Shown in pieces: positions 20,103 to 29,285 of a stretch of DNA of 64,000 nucleotides. Made by a program: the position numbers and the translations under genes. Under the pieces are notes generated by a model. The model was not told the DNA's origin. It did not search any database and worked only from the letters and a program-made list of their open reading frames with translations. Position 1 is the first letter of the stretch. Every line of letters begins with the position of its first letter. The DNA is taken from NCBI RefSeq assembly GCF_023734135.1, contig NZ_AP025730.1, positions 4,526,001 to 4,590,000 on the forward strand, given 5' to 3'. This stretch comes from Sphaerotilus microaerophilus (GTDB lineage: Bacteria > Pseudomonadota > Gammaproteobacteria > Burkholderiales > Burkholderiaceae_C).

Positions 20103-21128
20103 ATGTGGCGCCTGCGAACCCTGGCATCGAGTGCCGCACTGCTCATGCTCGCCCTGCTTCTCGTGCTGGGTGGCGGGCATGCCTACCACGCGCATCAACA
20201 GGCGCGGCGCCACGAGGCCCTCGGCCTGCCCGGCCGGTGGGTTCCGGTCGCGGGCCACGCCCTGTACCTGCACTGCCAGGGCACGGGAGGCCCGACGGTC
20301 CTGCTGGAGAGTGGCGCCGCCGCCTTCGCGGCCACCTGGGACCGGGTGATGCGCCCGCTGTCCGCGCAGCTGCGGGTCTGCGCCTACGACCGCGCCGGCC
20401 TGGGGTGGAGCCCGGCGTCCCGTGCGCCCGTCGAGCCGGGCGCCGCCGCACGCGACCTGCGCGAGGCGCTGGCGGCCGCCGGTGAACACCCGCCCTACGT
20501 CGTCGTCGGTCACTCGCTTGGCGCCCTGTTTGCCATCCTCTTCGCCGAGGCACGTCCGGCGGATGTCCATGCGCTGGTGCTGCTCGACCCGGCGCACCCC
20601 GACATGCTGGACGTCCTGCCGGCCCTCGCCGCGTCCTACGATGCCATGTTGAGGCGGCTGCAACTGGGGGCCTGGCTGGTCCAGTCCGGCGTACCGGACG
20701 CGTTCGACATCCAGCGCCCGCTGATCGAATCGTTTCCCCCCGCGGCGCAGCAGCAGGCGGCCTACCTCGTCAATGACCCCGGCCACCTGCGCTCGGCACG
20801 GGCAGAACTGCTCGCGTGGCCGGCGATCGCAGGCGCCGTCCGCGCCGCGCGCCGTTTCAGGTCGCTGCCGATCCTCGTGGTCAGCCCGGACGATCCATTG
20901 GACATGGCGGACGGAGCCTCCCTGCGTGCCGCTCTGACGCATCTGCAGGCCAGCTATGTCACGGGCATCGCACCCTCTGCCCACCTGGTGCTGCCGGGGG
21001 CCGGGCACGACTCGATGCTGCTCGACGAACGCCGGGCCCAGGTCCTGTCCGATCGCATCGGCACCTTCATCCGCCAGGTGCCTGCGCCGAAGGCACGCCA
21101 TCCCGGCATGCCCACCCCCGCCGACTAG
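20103..21128 (+). CDS. Membrane-anchored alpha/beta hydrolase
   Basis: A 341-residue protein. An N-terminal hydrophobic helix ([17 protein letters not shown]) anchors or exports it. The alpha/beta hydrolase fold follows: [20 protein letters not shown], the oxyanion region [12 protein letters not shown], and the nucleophile elbow GHSLG (Ser at about residue 139). An acidic residue in SPDDPLDM and the catalytic His in GAGHDSML complete the triad. The substrate is unknown; the family includes esterases and lipases. It converges with the next minus-strand gene, with which it shares the palindrome CTAG, each gene using TAG as its stop. Confidence 0.85.
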   Translation: MWRLRTLASSAALLMLALLLVLGGGHAYHAHQQARRHEALGLPGRWVPVAGHALYLHCQGTGGPTVLLESGAAAFAATWDRVMRPLSAQLRVCAYDRAGLGWSPASRAPVEPGAAARDLREALAAAGEHPPYVVVGHSLGALFAILFAEARPADVHALVLLDPAHPDMLDVLPALAASYDAMLRRLQLGAWLVQSGVPDAFDIQRPLIESFPPAAQQQAAYLVNDPGHLRSARAELLAWPAIAGAVRAARRFRSLPILVVSPDDPLDMADGASLRAALTHLQASYVTGIAPSAHLVLPGAGHDSMLLDERRAQVLSDRIGTFIRQVPAPKARHPGMPTPAD

Positions 21129-21376
21129 CCGCCCCGCCCCTTCCCGCACAGGCCCAGGGCAACGCCCACCAAGGCCGCCACCAGCACCGCACTCACGACG
21201 AGCAGGATCAGCAAGCCGGCGGCCACGCGGTAGCCGACCCGGTGACGGGTCTGCTCCTTCCGGGCACGCGGGCCCGCGGCCGGTTCGGTGGGCGAGCGCG
21301 GCGCGTCCGCTGGCTGGGCACTCGGTGCCCCGGCGGGCACAGGTGGTTCGTGCAAGGGTCCTGGGTCGCTCGGCAT
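21125..21376 (-). CDS. Small Pro-rich single-pass membrane protein
   Basis: An 83-residue protein. The N-terminal 45 residues are Pro/Ala-rich and hydrophilic. A basic patch ([16 protein letters not shown]) precedes one membrane helix ([21 protein letters not shown]), and the end is [10 protein letters not shown]. The positive-inside rule places the N-terminus in the cytoplasm. The ATG at 21376 has GGAG 8 nt upstream. It is the third gene of a probable minus-strand operon after the TIR membrane gene and the radical SAM gene, 74 bp behind the latter. No family is recognised; it could be a membrane partner of the TIR protein. Confidence 0.6.
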   Translation of the reverse strand: MPSDPGPLHEPPVPAGAPSAQPADAPRSPTEPAAGPRARKEQTRHRVGYRVAAGLLILLVVSAVLVAALVGVALGLCGKGRGG

Positions 21377-21450
21377 GGAACGCTCCGGTCGGGATGGGCC
21401 CGTCGTGGGGTCGGGAGGGGGGAGGGGCGGGAAGTCAGGGGGGCATGGGG

Positions 21451-22869
21451 TCACTGGGGCATGGGGTCGAGTTGGTCATGCGGGTCATGCGGGTCATGCG
21501 GGTCATGCGGGTCATGCGGGTCATGCGGGTCATGCGGGTCATGCGGGTCATGCGGGTCATGCGGGTCATGCGGGTCATGCGGGTCATGCGGGTCATGCGG
21601 GTCATGCGGGTCATGCGGGTCATGCGGGTCATGTGGCGACGGGTCCGTGGAGGCGGGGCGGGCGGCGGCACGCACCGGCGGCGCTGGGCCATGCGGTGCA
21701 GCGCTCAGCGCGATCACGCGGTGCGCCGTCAACCGGGCATGGGCTTCGCCCGCACAGCCCTGGGCTGGCCCCAGACGCACCATGTCCTGTTGCAGGCCGC
21801 GCCAGCGCTGCTGCAGCGAGCCCAGTGCCGCAGCTCGCCCGACCGACGACGAACCTTCGAAGGTGTAGCAGGGGTAGGCCCGCCCCAGGTGGTCGACATG
21901 CATCATCCAGCGCCCCGCCGCACAACCGGGCTGCGCGGCAATGCCCAACAGGCGCAGCAGCGTCGGATGGCGCGCACCCTGGCGCGTTTCGGGCAGGTCC
22001 AGGCTGACCGCATCCACCCGTGCCTTCAGCGGCGCGAGGCTGCGCTGCAGGGCCTGCAGGAAGGCCGGCGCGGCCTCCAGGGTGTCGCCACCTTCGCGGC
22101 CCACCTCGACCTTGCGGTTGATCCTCACCAGCGTGATCCGATGGCGTGCGGCCAGCTCGGCAGCGGTGTCGATCACGCCGAGGTCGGTGCTCGACATCAC
22201 CACGAGCAGGTTGCCTGCCAGGCCCGCTTCGTTCAGCAGCCGCAGGTTGTCGCGCAGGCGCCGGTACGACCCCTCGCCACGCAACTCGTCATGCCGCGCC
22301 GGCGTTCCCCACAGGGGGAGGTAGAAGAACAGGCTGTGCGGGTAGCGCCGGTTGAGCGCCATCAGCCGGGCAATCGAGGCGTTCGAGGAGACGTAGACCC
22401 ACTTGCCTGCCGCCAGGAGGGTCTCGGCCGTGGCCTCGATGTCCGGGTCGGCCAGGGGTTCGCCGCCGGTGAGGAAGACGAAGGGGATGTCCGACCGGGC
22501 CAGTTCGCCGAGCCAGGGTGCAGGCACGCCAGGCACTGCGCCGTCGGCCGCCCGGTGGGGGCCTGCAGCCGAATAGCAGTTGACGCAATGGAACGGGCAA
22601 TAGGCCGAACCGGACAGGGTCACCAGCAGGGGATGCGCAAAGTCGAGCGGCTGCCCGAAGGGCGTGCGGACGACCGCATCGGCCACGATGCGGATGACGC
22701 CGCGGACCAGACGCGGGTCGATCTTGTCAGGCAGCGGCAACCCGGCCCGCGCCGCCACCCAGTGGACCCGCCGGAACGAGCGGCCGAGGTACTCGTCCGG
22801 GACCCGGTCCAGCAGGGGGACCAGAGTCCGCAGCGCCGCATTCAGACCGGAGCGCAGCCACCTCACCAT
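21451..22869 (-). CDS. Radical SAM/SPASM-like protein with (His-Asp-Pro)n tail
   Basis: A 472-residue protein. The radical SAM cluster motif is CPFHCVNC (CX3CX2C) near residue 85, followed by VFLTGGEPL, the GGEP motif that binds S-adenosylmethionine. A C-terminal cysteine region ([20 protein letters not shown] and later GCAG) looks like a reduced SPASM/Twitch domain carrying an auxiliary cluster; such enzymes modify peptides or proteins. The last 55 residues are about 17 consecutive His-Asp-Pro triplets encoded by the 9-bp array at 21475-21636, then DQLDPMPQ. The ATG at 22869 has GAGG at good spacing and lies 13 bp after the TIR gene stop, so the two are coupled. The substrate is unknown; no obvious precursor peptide gene is seen, though the 83-residue neighbour is a formal candidate. 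Confidence 0.85.
   Translation of the reverse strand: MVRWLRSGLNAALRTLVPLLDRVPDEYLGRSFRRVHWVAARAGLPLPDKIDPRLVRGVIRIVADAVVRTPFGQPLDFAHPLLVTLSGSAYCPFHCVNCYSAAGPHRAADGAVPGVPAPWLGELARSDIPFVFLTGGEPLADPDIEATAETLLAAGKWVYVSSNASIARLMALNRRYPHSLFFYLPLWGTPARHDELRGEGSYRRLRDNLRLLNEAGLAGNLLVVMSSTDLGVIDTAAELAARHRITLVRINRKVEVGREGGDTLEAAPAFLQALQRSLAPLKARVDAVSLDLPETRQGARHPTLLRLLGIAAQPGCAAGRWMMHVDHLGRAYPCYTFEGSSSVGRAAALGSLQQRWRGLQQDMVRLGPAQGCAGEAHARLTAHRVIALSAAPHGPAPPVRAAARPASTDPSPHDPHDPHDPHDPHDPHDPHDPHDPHDPHDPHDPHDPHDPHDPHDPHDPHDPHDQLDPMPQ
21475..21636. repeat. 18-unit 9-bp tandem repeat, GTCATGCGG
   Basis: Seventeen perfect copies and a final copy with one substitution (GTCATGTGG) run without interruption. 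On the minus strand they encode the (HDP)n tail of the radical SAM protein. The high identity of all copies points to recent slippage or selection against decay. Copy-number change would lengthen or shorten the tail without a frameshift. Confidence 0.95.
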
Positions 22870-22882
22870 CGCCCCCACCTCG

Positions 22883-24328
22883 TCACACCCATTGCACCCA
22901 GGCGGCGTACACCTGACCGCCGCCCCACACGATCGCACCCAGGCTCAGGATGCCCGTCGCACACAGATAGCCAAGGGCCCGGAACGGGGCACCGGCCACG
23001 TCGAAGATGCTCCCGATCAGCGACACGCCTGCGCCGGCCATCCAGATGAGGGTTCGCACCGGCGGCGTCAGGATCAGCGCAGCCCACAGCCAGATGGAGG
23101 TCAGGAAGGTCGTCGCGGCCGATGCGTAGAGCAGGCGCCGACGGCCCAGCTGCATCAGGTCGGGCGAGGCGGGGTCGAACAGGTCCAGGTAGGGCTGCTT
23201 CAGCAGCAGCGCCAGCTCACGGCCCACCAGGGACACAAAGCCCTCGCCGCCCGTCTGGATCTGGCCATTGGAGACCGCCAGCGCGTAGATCACGACCAGG
23301 GCCAGCCCGATCGTGCCGACGAAGATCCCGAGCGTGACCGGGAGGTCCAGCGGCGCCAGCAGGTAGATCGGCGCGCCCTTGCGGTAGGCCCGCAGGAGCA
23401 GCCGGGTCTTGTAGAGGCAGAGATAGTCGCCCAGCACGTTCACGCTGCCGCCGAAGATCACCAGGCTGATCCAGATGCCAGCGGTGAACTCGACGCTGGC
23501 GCCATACATCGTGCGGACCAGCACCAGCACCAGTGCCAGTGAAGCGATCGATGTGAGTGCTGCCCGCACGAAGCAGAAGGCCGAGAAATGGTCGTAGCCG
23601 AACACCGCCTCGAACAGGTTGTTGAACGCCTCGGCCGTGCGCACACGCGGCGCCCCCTGGCGCGGCAGCAGCCACTGCTGCGCCAGCGAGCGCATGCGTG
23701 GGCTGATGTCGCCTTCGGCCAGGCTGAACAGCAGCAGCACCGCGATCGCGGCACCGACCGCAACGGCCAGCGGCCCCTTGAAGGTCTGCGTGTACACCGC
23801 AGCGATCCACATCGCCGCCAGCACCGCGATGGTGGCGATGCCGCCAGGCGGCGGGGATCGAAAACGCGTCGGCTGAATGCGTGGCGTCGCCGCTGCGGGC
23901 GATCCGGCAGCGGCCGCATCGGCCCGGCGCCGCGGCCCGCGCCGCACCATTTCGCTGACCTGCAGCATCAGGCGCTGGAAGGGCTCGGTATCGGTGCGGC
24001 CATCCCAGGCCGTGAAGTCCTCGGCCTGGATGAGCCGGAAGGCAAACGGGATCGGCACACGATCCAGCAGCACGGGCAGCATGATCTCGCGCTCATGGGC
24101 ATCGGACGCCTCGGTGCGCACCCAGCGCGACTGGACCGATTCACGTGTCCACAGCACGAGCACGCACCGCGCCAGGGAGATCTGCTCCTCGATGACTTCC
24201 TGGTAGTCCCGGCCCGCGGGAATGTCGCGGTCCCACCAGACACTCACACCGCTGTCTTCCAGCGCCTGGGCGAAGCGCTGGGCCGCCTCGCGGTCGAGGC
24301 TTGAGTAACTGATGAAGACGTCGGACAT
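22883..24328 (-). CDS. TIR-domain protein with polytopic membrane region
   Basis: A 481-residue protein. The N-terminal TIR domain (about 1-130) starts DVFISYSSLDREAAQRFAQA and contains the loop WWDRDIPAGRDYQEVIEEQI and the helix SVQSRWVRTE. Glu at about residue 73 in that helix is the position of the NADase catalytic Glu in TIR enzymes, so NAD+ cleavage or related chemistry is possible. A basic linker (about 133-165) leads to seven or eight membrane segments (about 170-480) interrupted by an amphipathic part. The ATG at 24328 directly precedes the domain and has GGAG 7 nt upstream. It heads the operon with the radical SAM gene and the small membrane gene. The architecture suggests a membrane effector or sensor, perhaps in immunity; this is inference. 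Confidence 0.85.
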   Translation of the reverse strand: MSDVFISYSSLDREAAQRFAQALEDSGVSVWWDRDIPAGRDYQEVIEEQISLARCVLVLWTRESVQSRWVRTEASDAHEREIMLPVLLDRVPIPFAFRLIQAEDFTAWDGRTDTEPFQRLMLQVSEMVRRGPRRRADAAAAGSPAAATPRIQPTRFRSPPPGGIATIAVLAAMWIAAVYTQTFKGPLAVAVGAAIAVLLLFSLAEGDISPRMRSLAQQWLLPRQGAPRVRTAEAFNNLFEAVFGYDHFSAFCFVRAALTSIASLALVLVLVRTMYGASVEFTAGIWISLVIFGGSVNVLGDYLCLYKTRLLLRAYRKGAPIYLLAPLDLPVTLGIFVGTIGLALVVIYALAVSNGQIQTGGEGFVSLVGRELALLLKQPYLDLFDPASPDLMQLGRRRLLYASAATTFLTSIWLWAALILTPPVRTLIWMAGAGVSLIGSIFDVAGAPFRALGYLCATGILSLGAIVWGGGQVYAAWVQWV

Positions 24329-24446
24329 CCCACGCTCCGGACCGAGGGACCACCTGCGCCGACGCCACGCCGACGGAGGACGCATCCTTGCGCGCCGATG
24401 ATAGCCACAGGACGCGCTTTGCCGGGGGCCGGATAAACAGCGCGGG

Positions 24447-25505
24447 TCAGGTGCGGGGTGCCTTGATGCGGCGCAGCGCGATCGTGGCGATCAGGGCGGT
24501 CAGCGAGGCGATCAGGCTGGCGGTGATCCAGAAGCCGTGCGGGTGCTCGTTCCAGGGCACGCCGCCCACGTTCATGCCGAACAGGCCGGAGACCAGGTTG
24601 ATCGGCAGCGCCAGCACGGTGACCATCGTCAGCATGAACAGGCTGCGGTTGTTCTCTTCCGCCACCCGGGAGGAGGACTCGTCCTGCATGAGCTTGATGC
24701 GCTCCTGCAGCGCGGCGATGTCGCGCAGCACGAGCGAGAACTCCTCGCTGGCGCGGTGCAGGTGTGCCACGTCGTCGGCCGCGACCCAGCCCGGCGGCTT
24801 GGACAGGGTGCGCTGCAGCGCGCTGGGCTCGGGCGCCAGCAGGCGCTGCAGGCGCACCATCAGGCGGCGCAGCTGCGCCAGCTCGGCGGTGTGGCTGGCG
24901 TGCTGGCCGGCCAGCACGGCGTCCTCGATGTCGTCGATGCGGTCGGTGGCCAGGCGCACGATGCGCTGCAGCTCGTCGGCCTGGTCGCCCAGCAGGTGGT
25001 CGAGCAGCGCCACGCTGGAGCCGAGCGGCTCGCCGCGCTTGACCGCCAGGCGCAGCCGGTCCACCGAGCGCAGCGGGTGCCGCCGGGCCGTGACCACCAG
25101 GCCGGGGCGCACGGCGACCCAGAGGGTGGCCACGTCGCTGGCGTCGAAGGTGAAGTCGAAGGTGACGTCGTTCATCACCGCAAAGAGCGTGTCCTCGTCG
25201 CGCTCGATGCGGGTGGAGCGCGAGCCCTGGTGCAGCGCCTCGTAGAAGTTGTCGGTCAGGCCGGCGTGGCTGCGCAGCCAGCGCTGTGCCGCGGCGTGAC
25301 CGACATTCAGATGCAGCCAGACGAAGCCGGTACCCGGGTCCCGCAGCAGCGGCAGGGCCCGCTCGGCCGAGGCCAGCTCCGAGGCGGCCTCGCCGGGCAG
25401 GAAGTGGTAGCCGCAGATCAGGCCGTACTCGTCGGACCCGTAGGGCAGGGCAAGGCTCGCAGCGGCGGGGGAGGCTGGAGCGCGGGCGGCGGCGTCATCA
25501 CTCAT
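24447..25505 (-). CDS. zntB: CorA-family zinc transporter, ZntB type
   Basis: A 352-residue CorA superfamily protein. The cytoplasmic N-terminal domain (about 1-285) includes GFVWLHLNVGHAAAQRWL and the long stalk helix. Two C-terminal membrane helices follow, and the pore signature is GLFGMNVGGVPW between them. The GMN motif is universal in CorA; GMNVGG with a preceding family-specific N-domain is characteristic of ZntB, which carries out proton-coupled zinc uptake in the structures known. The ATG at 25505 is the best start; an upstream frame extension is Pro/Arg-rich and unlikely. It is divergent from the porin gene. Confidence 0.85.
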   Translation of the reverse strand: MSDDAAARAPASPAAASLALPYGSDEYGLICGYHFLPGEAASELASAERALPLLRDPGTGFVWLHLNVGHAAAQRWLRSHAGLTDNFYEALHQGSRSTRIERDEDTLFAVMNDVTFDFTFDASDVATLWVAVRPGLVVTARRHPLRSVDRLRLAVKRGEPLGSSVALLDHLLGDQADELQRIVRLATDRIDDIEDAVLAGQHASHTAELAQLRRLMVRLQRLLAPEPSALQRTLSKPPGWVAADDVAHLHRASEEFSLVLRDIAALQERIKLMQDESSSRVAEENNRSLFMLTMVTVLALPINLVSGLFGMNVGGVPWNEHPHGFWITASLIASLTALIATIALRRIKAPRT

Positions 25506-25594
25506 CGGTCGGTCGGGCAGCAGGAGGGCTTGGCGAGGATCGGGGCGGGGTCGGGGCGGGAAACGGGGGCAGGCGTGCAGTGGGAGTGCATTTC

Positions 25595-25612
25595 GTGACA
25601 AGCCCGTGACGT
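25595..25612 (-). promoter_or_regulatory. Possible two-half-site Pho-box-like element
   Basis: On the minus strand two 7-mers, ACGTCAC and TTGTCAC, are spaced 11 bp apart, as in a PhoB site (consensus CTGTCAT repeated every 11 bp). It lies 90 bp upstream of zntB and in the same intergenic region as the porin promoter. The match is modest. Confidence 0.3.
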
Positions 25613-25725
25613 TGCAGCCGCACCGCACTCCGGGTTGACCCGCAGGCCTGTCACGAAGTCACAACCCGGCGTTCCTAACCTGCCGGGCATCGGCCAGGCA
25701 TGCCCGGCCGAGTGCATCAACCTCC

Positions 25726-26844
25726 ATGAAAGCCAAGAACATGACGTTCATCGCTCGCCGCTCTTCGAAGGCCGCCGCGGCCCTGCTGGCCATCGCCGGC
25801 TCGACCCTCGCCACTTCCGCCCTGGCCCAGTCCACCGAGTTCACCTGGTACGGCCGCGTGGATCTGGCGCTGGAAGACAACAGCAACGGCTCGGTCTCGC
25901 GCACCGCGGTGCAGAACTTCGCCTCGCGCCTGGGCATCCGCGGCGAGCACAAGCTCAATGACGCGCTCAGCGGCGTGTTCCAGATCGAAACCGGCGTCGC
26001 TCCGGACGACACCGCCCAGAGCAAGACGCTGGCCAGCCGCAACAGCTTCGTCGGCCTGAAGAGCAACGTCGGCGGCACGGTGATCGTGGGTACGCACGAC
26101 ATGCCGCTCAAGACCCTCGGCGGCGGCGCCTACACGCTGTGGGCCGAAGGCGACCTGGAAGAAGTGATCGTGCACGGCAAGGCCTCGCGCGTGGCCATCG
26201 GCAACGCCAACTTCGACAACGTGCACACCCGCAAGACCAACGTGCTGCTCTACACCAGCCCGAAGTTCTTCAACACCGTCGGCAAGCTGGCCTTCTCCCC
26301 GGATGAAGGCAAGGCCGCCGCCGCCGCCGGCGTGCCCGAGTACGCCAAGAACATGTGGGGCGTGTCGGTCGAGTACAACGACGGCCTGTTCAACGCCGGC
26401 CTGGCGGCGCAGCAGCAGTCCAACTACATCGCCCCGACGGCCACGGCCGACGGCGCCTCGATGAAGGCGGTCAAGGCCGCGTTCGGCGTCAAGTGGCAGA
26501 CCCTGACGGCCGGCATCGAGGCCAGCCGCCTGGACAACAGCCGCGGCAAGAAGACCACCAACCTGCTGCTGACCGGTGCCTATGGCCTGGACGCGCTCAC
26601 CTTCAAGGCCAGCATCGGCGCTTCGGGCGAGTCCTCGGACGGCGCCAAGGACGGCGTCAAGGGCTTGGCCCTGGAAGCCGACTACGCCTTCGACAAGGCC
26701 ATCACGGTCTACACCTACTACAGCCGCCTGTCCAACGACACGAACGCCAAGGGCACCTTCACCGCCGCGGACAACTTCCCGGCGGTCGCCAAGGCCGGTG
26801 ATGACCCGCGCGCCTTCGGCCTGGGCATCCGCTACAACTTCTGA
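25726..26844 (+). CDS. Outer-membrane porin (general Gram-negative porin family)
   Basis: A 372-residue trimeric-porin-type protein. A signal peptide (SSKAAAALLAIAGSTLATSALAQ) is followed by the family N-terminus STEFTWYGRVDLALEDNSNG and then RLGIRGEHKLNDALSGVFQIETG and NSFVGLKSNVGGTVIVGTHD. The C-terminal beta-strand ends in Phe (FGLGIRYNF), the signal for BamA assembly. It is the common Porin_4 type of Burkholderiales, which forms a 16-stranded barrel. Substrate preference cannot be read from the sequence; the neighbourhood of phosphate genes makes anion uptake conceivable but not shown. Confidence 0.93.
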   Translation: MKAKNMTFIARRSSKAAAALLAIAGSTLATSALAQSTEFTWYGRVDLALEDNSNGSVSRTAVQNFASRLGIRGEHKLNDALSGVFQIETGVAPDDTAQSKTLASRNSFVGLKSNVGGTVIVGTHDMPLKTLGGGAYTLWAEGDLEEVIVHGKASRVAIGNANFDNVHTRKTNVLLYTSPKFFNTVGKLAFSPDEGKAAAAAGVPEYAKNMWGVSVEYNDGLFNAGLAAQQQSNYIAPTATADGASMKAVKAAFGVKWQTLTAGIEASRLDNSRGKKTTNLLLTGAYGLDALTFKASIGASGESSDGAKDGVKGLALEADYAFDKAITVYTYYSRLSNDTNAKGTFTAADNFPAVAKAGDDPRAFGLGIRYNF

Positions 26845-26917
26845 TCCACTGTCGACAGGGCGCGGCGAGGAGCACTCCGGTGTTCCCGCCCGCGCGCCCC
26901 CTCCAGGCCCCTCCGAC

Positions 26918-27962
26918 ATGACCACACCTTTCTCCAAGCCCTTCGCCCTGCTGCATGGCCTGCTCCTGTCCGCCGTGGTGGGCCTGGCAGGCTGCGCCAC
27001 CTCGGCTCCGCAGGCCTCCGCACAGAGCTACTCCTTCGGCCTCTGGGGCGACATGCCCTACCAGAAGGCCGGTGACGCGCCCAGGATGCCGGCGCTGCTG
27101 CGCAGCCTCAACCAGTCGGACATCGCCTTCTCGATCTACGACGGCGACATCAAGGACGGCAGCTCGCGCTGCACCGACAACGTCTACACCGAGGCACTGC
27201 AGATGTTCGCCCGCCTCGACCGGCCGGTGGTCTACCTGCCCGGCGACAACGAGTGGACCGACTGCCACCGCCTGAACAACGGCGGCTACGACGCGCTGGA
27301 GCGCCTGGCCCACCTGCGCCCCGACCCTGGACAGCCTGGGCCGCAGCACGATGGCGCTGGAGCGCCAGGGCAGCGCCGGCCAGCCCTACGTCGAGAACCT
27401 GCGCTTCAGCCGCGGCCCGGTGCTCTTCGTCGGCCTGAACGTGCCGGGCAGCAACAACAACCTGGTCCTCGACGCCAAGGACTGCAGCCGCAAGAGCGCG
27501 CGCACCCCGGCGCAGTGCGAGGCCGCCAACGCCGAGCACCGCGAGCGCGACGCGGCCAACATCGCCTGGCTGGAGCAAAGCTTCCAGAAGGCGCGCGAGG
27601 CCCGTGCCCAGGGCGTCGTGATCGTGCTGCAGGCCGACCCGGGCTTCGACCTGCCGGAAACCGAGGAGGTCGACGAGAGCCGCGCGCCCGAGGTCAGCGG
27701 CTACCGCGCCTTCATGGCGGCGGTGGCGAAGCAGACCGAGGCCTTTGCGGGCCAGGTGCTCTTCGTGCACGGCGACACGCACTACTTCAAGGTCGACAAG
27801 CCGCTGCACGCCCCGGGCCGGCAGCTCGGCAACTTCACCCGGCTGCAGACCTTTGGCAGCCCCTCGATCCACTGGGTCAAGGTGACGGTGCGGCCCGACA
27901 CGGCCACGCTGTTCCACATCGAGCCGGTGATCGTGGCGCAGCCCGGCGGGAAGATGAACTGA
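26918..27962 (+). pseudogene. Frameshifted lipoprotein metallophosphatase-like gene
   Basis: Two adjoining reading frames encode one protein. The first (from ATG 26918) has a lipoprotein signal (GLLLSAVVGLAGCATS) and a calcineurin-like start: FGLWGDMPYQ, YDGDIKDG, LPGDNEWTDC. The frame is lost between 27317 and 27330, after ERLAHLR. The next frame resumes at about 27330 with SLGRSTMALERQG and continues through VLFVGLNVPGSNN, DPGFDLPETEEVDES and FVHGDTHYFKVD to the stop at 27962. The change of frame needs one extra base or a deletion of 3n+2 bases, and some residues seem missing. Either the gene is inactivated or the base sequence has an error here. The intact family are periplasmic metal-dependent phosphoesterases of unknown substrate. 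It sits between the porin and the CHAD/PPK2 genes. Confidence 0.75.
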
Positions 27963-27978
27963 CGACGGCGACATCGAA

Positions 27979-28007
27979 CTGTCCCGTCACGGTCAAGACG
28001 CCTGCAT
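27979..28007 (+). promoter_or_regulatory. Candidate Pho box upstream of the CHAD gene
   Basis: Three 7-mers at exact 11-bp spacing, CTGTCCC, CGGTCAA and CCTGCAT (27979, 27990, 28001), resemble CTGTCAT half-sites in the orientation of the CHAD gene, whose start is about 115 bp downstream. The first two are good matches; the third is weak. Confidence 0.45.
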
Positions 28008-28122
28008 AGCCTCACCGCCGAGGTCGTCTCCCCGGTCTGCGGGAGCCCCCCGCCGCAGGCACTGACACCGCTGGCCAGCGCGGTGCGGTCAGCCACCGCA
28101 TGCGGGAGAGCATGATCGGCCA

Positions 28123-29187
28123 GTGACCCGATCGAACGATGATGCTCAGAATTCTTCCGGTTCCCGCTGCGGCGGCCCGCTGGCGCAGGGCCCGATCGTG
28201 AGTGTCGACCTCAACCTCGATCTGGCCGAGCGCGGCGCGCGGCGGTCGCTCGGCCAGCCGCAGCCTGCACTGCGCAAGTCGCTGGCGCCGGCCTATGACG
28301 CGTCGGCCGATGCCTTGCAGGCGCTCGCCGCGGTGATCGATGAATGCGTGGCGCAGATCGCCCACAACGCGATCGGCCTGCTGGACGGTGACCCGGCGCT
28401 GCGGGCCGAGCATGTGCACCAGCTGCGCGTGGGCATCCGCCGCCTGCGCAGCGGCCTGCGCTGCTTCGCGGGCTGGGCACCGCAGCCCGTTGAGGCTGAC
28501 CTGGACGGCCTGAAGGCCCTGTTCACCGACCTGGGCGCCTGCCGCGATACCGACGTGCTGGACAGCGGCGTCATCGCCGACCTGGCCCGCGCCGGCGCCC
28601 CTCCGGTGGCCTGGCTGGCCGCCACGAGCGTGAACGACCCGGCCGCCCTGCTGCGCAGCGAGGCGATGCAACACACGCTGCGCCAGTGGATGGCCTGGCG
28701 CTGGCTGCTGCCCAGCGCGACGCAGGCCGAACCGGGTCAAGCCGCTGCGCCTGCGGGCGAGGCGGCCCGGCCCTCCCCGGCGCTGGCCTCACCCGCGCTG
28801 CACCGGCACGCCGAGCGCCGGCTGGCACGCTGGCACCAGCGCCTCACCGCCGAGGCGCGGGCCTTCGACGAACTGGACGAACCGGCGGTGCACGCGCTGC
28901 GCAAGCGCGTCAAGCGGCAGCGCTACGCGGTCGAGTTCCTCGCGCCCCTGCTGCGCCGCCGTGGCACGGCGCGCTACCTGGCCGGGCTCGCCGCCCTGCA
29001 GGACCGCATGGGCGAGCTGAACGACCTCTTCGTCGCCCGTGACCGCTACCAGGCTCGCCTGCCTGACGAGCCCGCCGCCTGGTTCGCGCTCGGCTGGCTG
29101 GCCGCGCGCATCGAGCAGGCCCGCAGGGCGGTGCAGCAGGACCTGCTGCGGCTGGCGGAGCTGGCACCGCCGCGCGCACGGCGCTGA
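28123..29187 (+). CDS. CHAD-domain protein, predicted polyphosphate binder
   Basis: A 354-residue helical protein. The two CHAD repeats carry the conserved basic His motifs: RAEHVHQLRVGIRRLRSGLR in the first and DEPAVHALRKRVKRQRYAVEF in the second. These line the positively charged channel that binds inorganic polyphosphate in characterised CHAD proteins. There is no CYTH triphosphatase domain at the N-terminus, so this is a stand-alone CHAD protein. The start is GTG at 28123; a GTG near 28199 would remove a non-conserved leader. The immediate downstream gene encodes PPK2, which supports a polyphosphate role, such as targeting proteins to polyphosphate granules. Confidence 0.85.
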   Translation: MTRSNDDAQNSSGSRCGGPLAQGPIVSVDLNLDLAERGARRSLGQPQPALRKSLAPAYDASADALQALAAVIDECVAQIAHNAIGLLDGDPALRAEHVHQLRVGIRRLRSGLRCFAGWAPQPVEADLDGLKALFTDLGACRDTDVLDSGVIADLARAGAPPVAWLAATSVNDPAALLRSEAMQHTLRQWMAWRWLLPSATQAEPGQAAAPAGEAARPSPALASPALHRHAERRLARWHQRLTAEARAFDELDEPAVHALRKRVKRQRYAVEFLAPLLRRRGTARYLAGLAALQDRMGELNDLFVARDRYQARLPDEPAAWFALGWLAARIEQARRAVQQDLLRLAELAPPRARR

Positions 29188-29204
29188 CGCGGCCCCTGAC
29201 CACC

Positions 29205-29231
29205 CTGTCATCAAACGGACATGTTCGTCAT
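29205..29231 (+). promoter_or_regulatory. Candidate Pho box upstream of ppk2
   Basis: A perfect CTGTCAT at 29205 is followed 11 bp later by CGGACAT and then by TCGTCAT at 29225. The orientation matches ppk2, whose ATG is 55 bp downstream. The third half-site is 2 bp out of phase. Confidence 0.5.
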
Positions 29232-29285
29232 CGAAGCTGCCAAGGCCTCCACTCACCCGGTGCCGATGCAGCGCCTGGCCGCACC

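Noticed and set aside
21475..21636. CRISPR array
   Set aside because: The units are 9 bp and directly adjacent, with no spacers, and no cas genes are nearby.
21288..22007. Long plus-strand frames over the 9-bp array (Met-Arg-Val and Gly-His-Ala repeats)
   Set aside because: They exist only because the repeat has no stop in any frame. The minus-strand radical SAM frame has a conserved catalytic domain and a good ribosome binding site.
21451..22869. Viperin-like antiviral radical SAM enzyme
   Set aside because: The cluster motif context and the C-terminal Cys region resemble SPASM-type protein-modifying enzymes, and no nucleotide kinase gene is adjacent.
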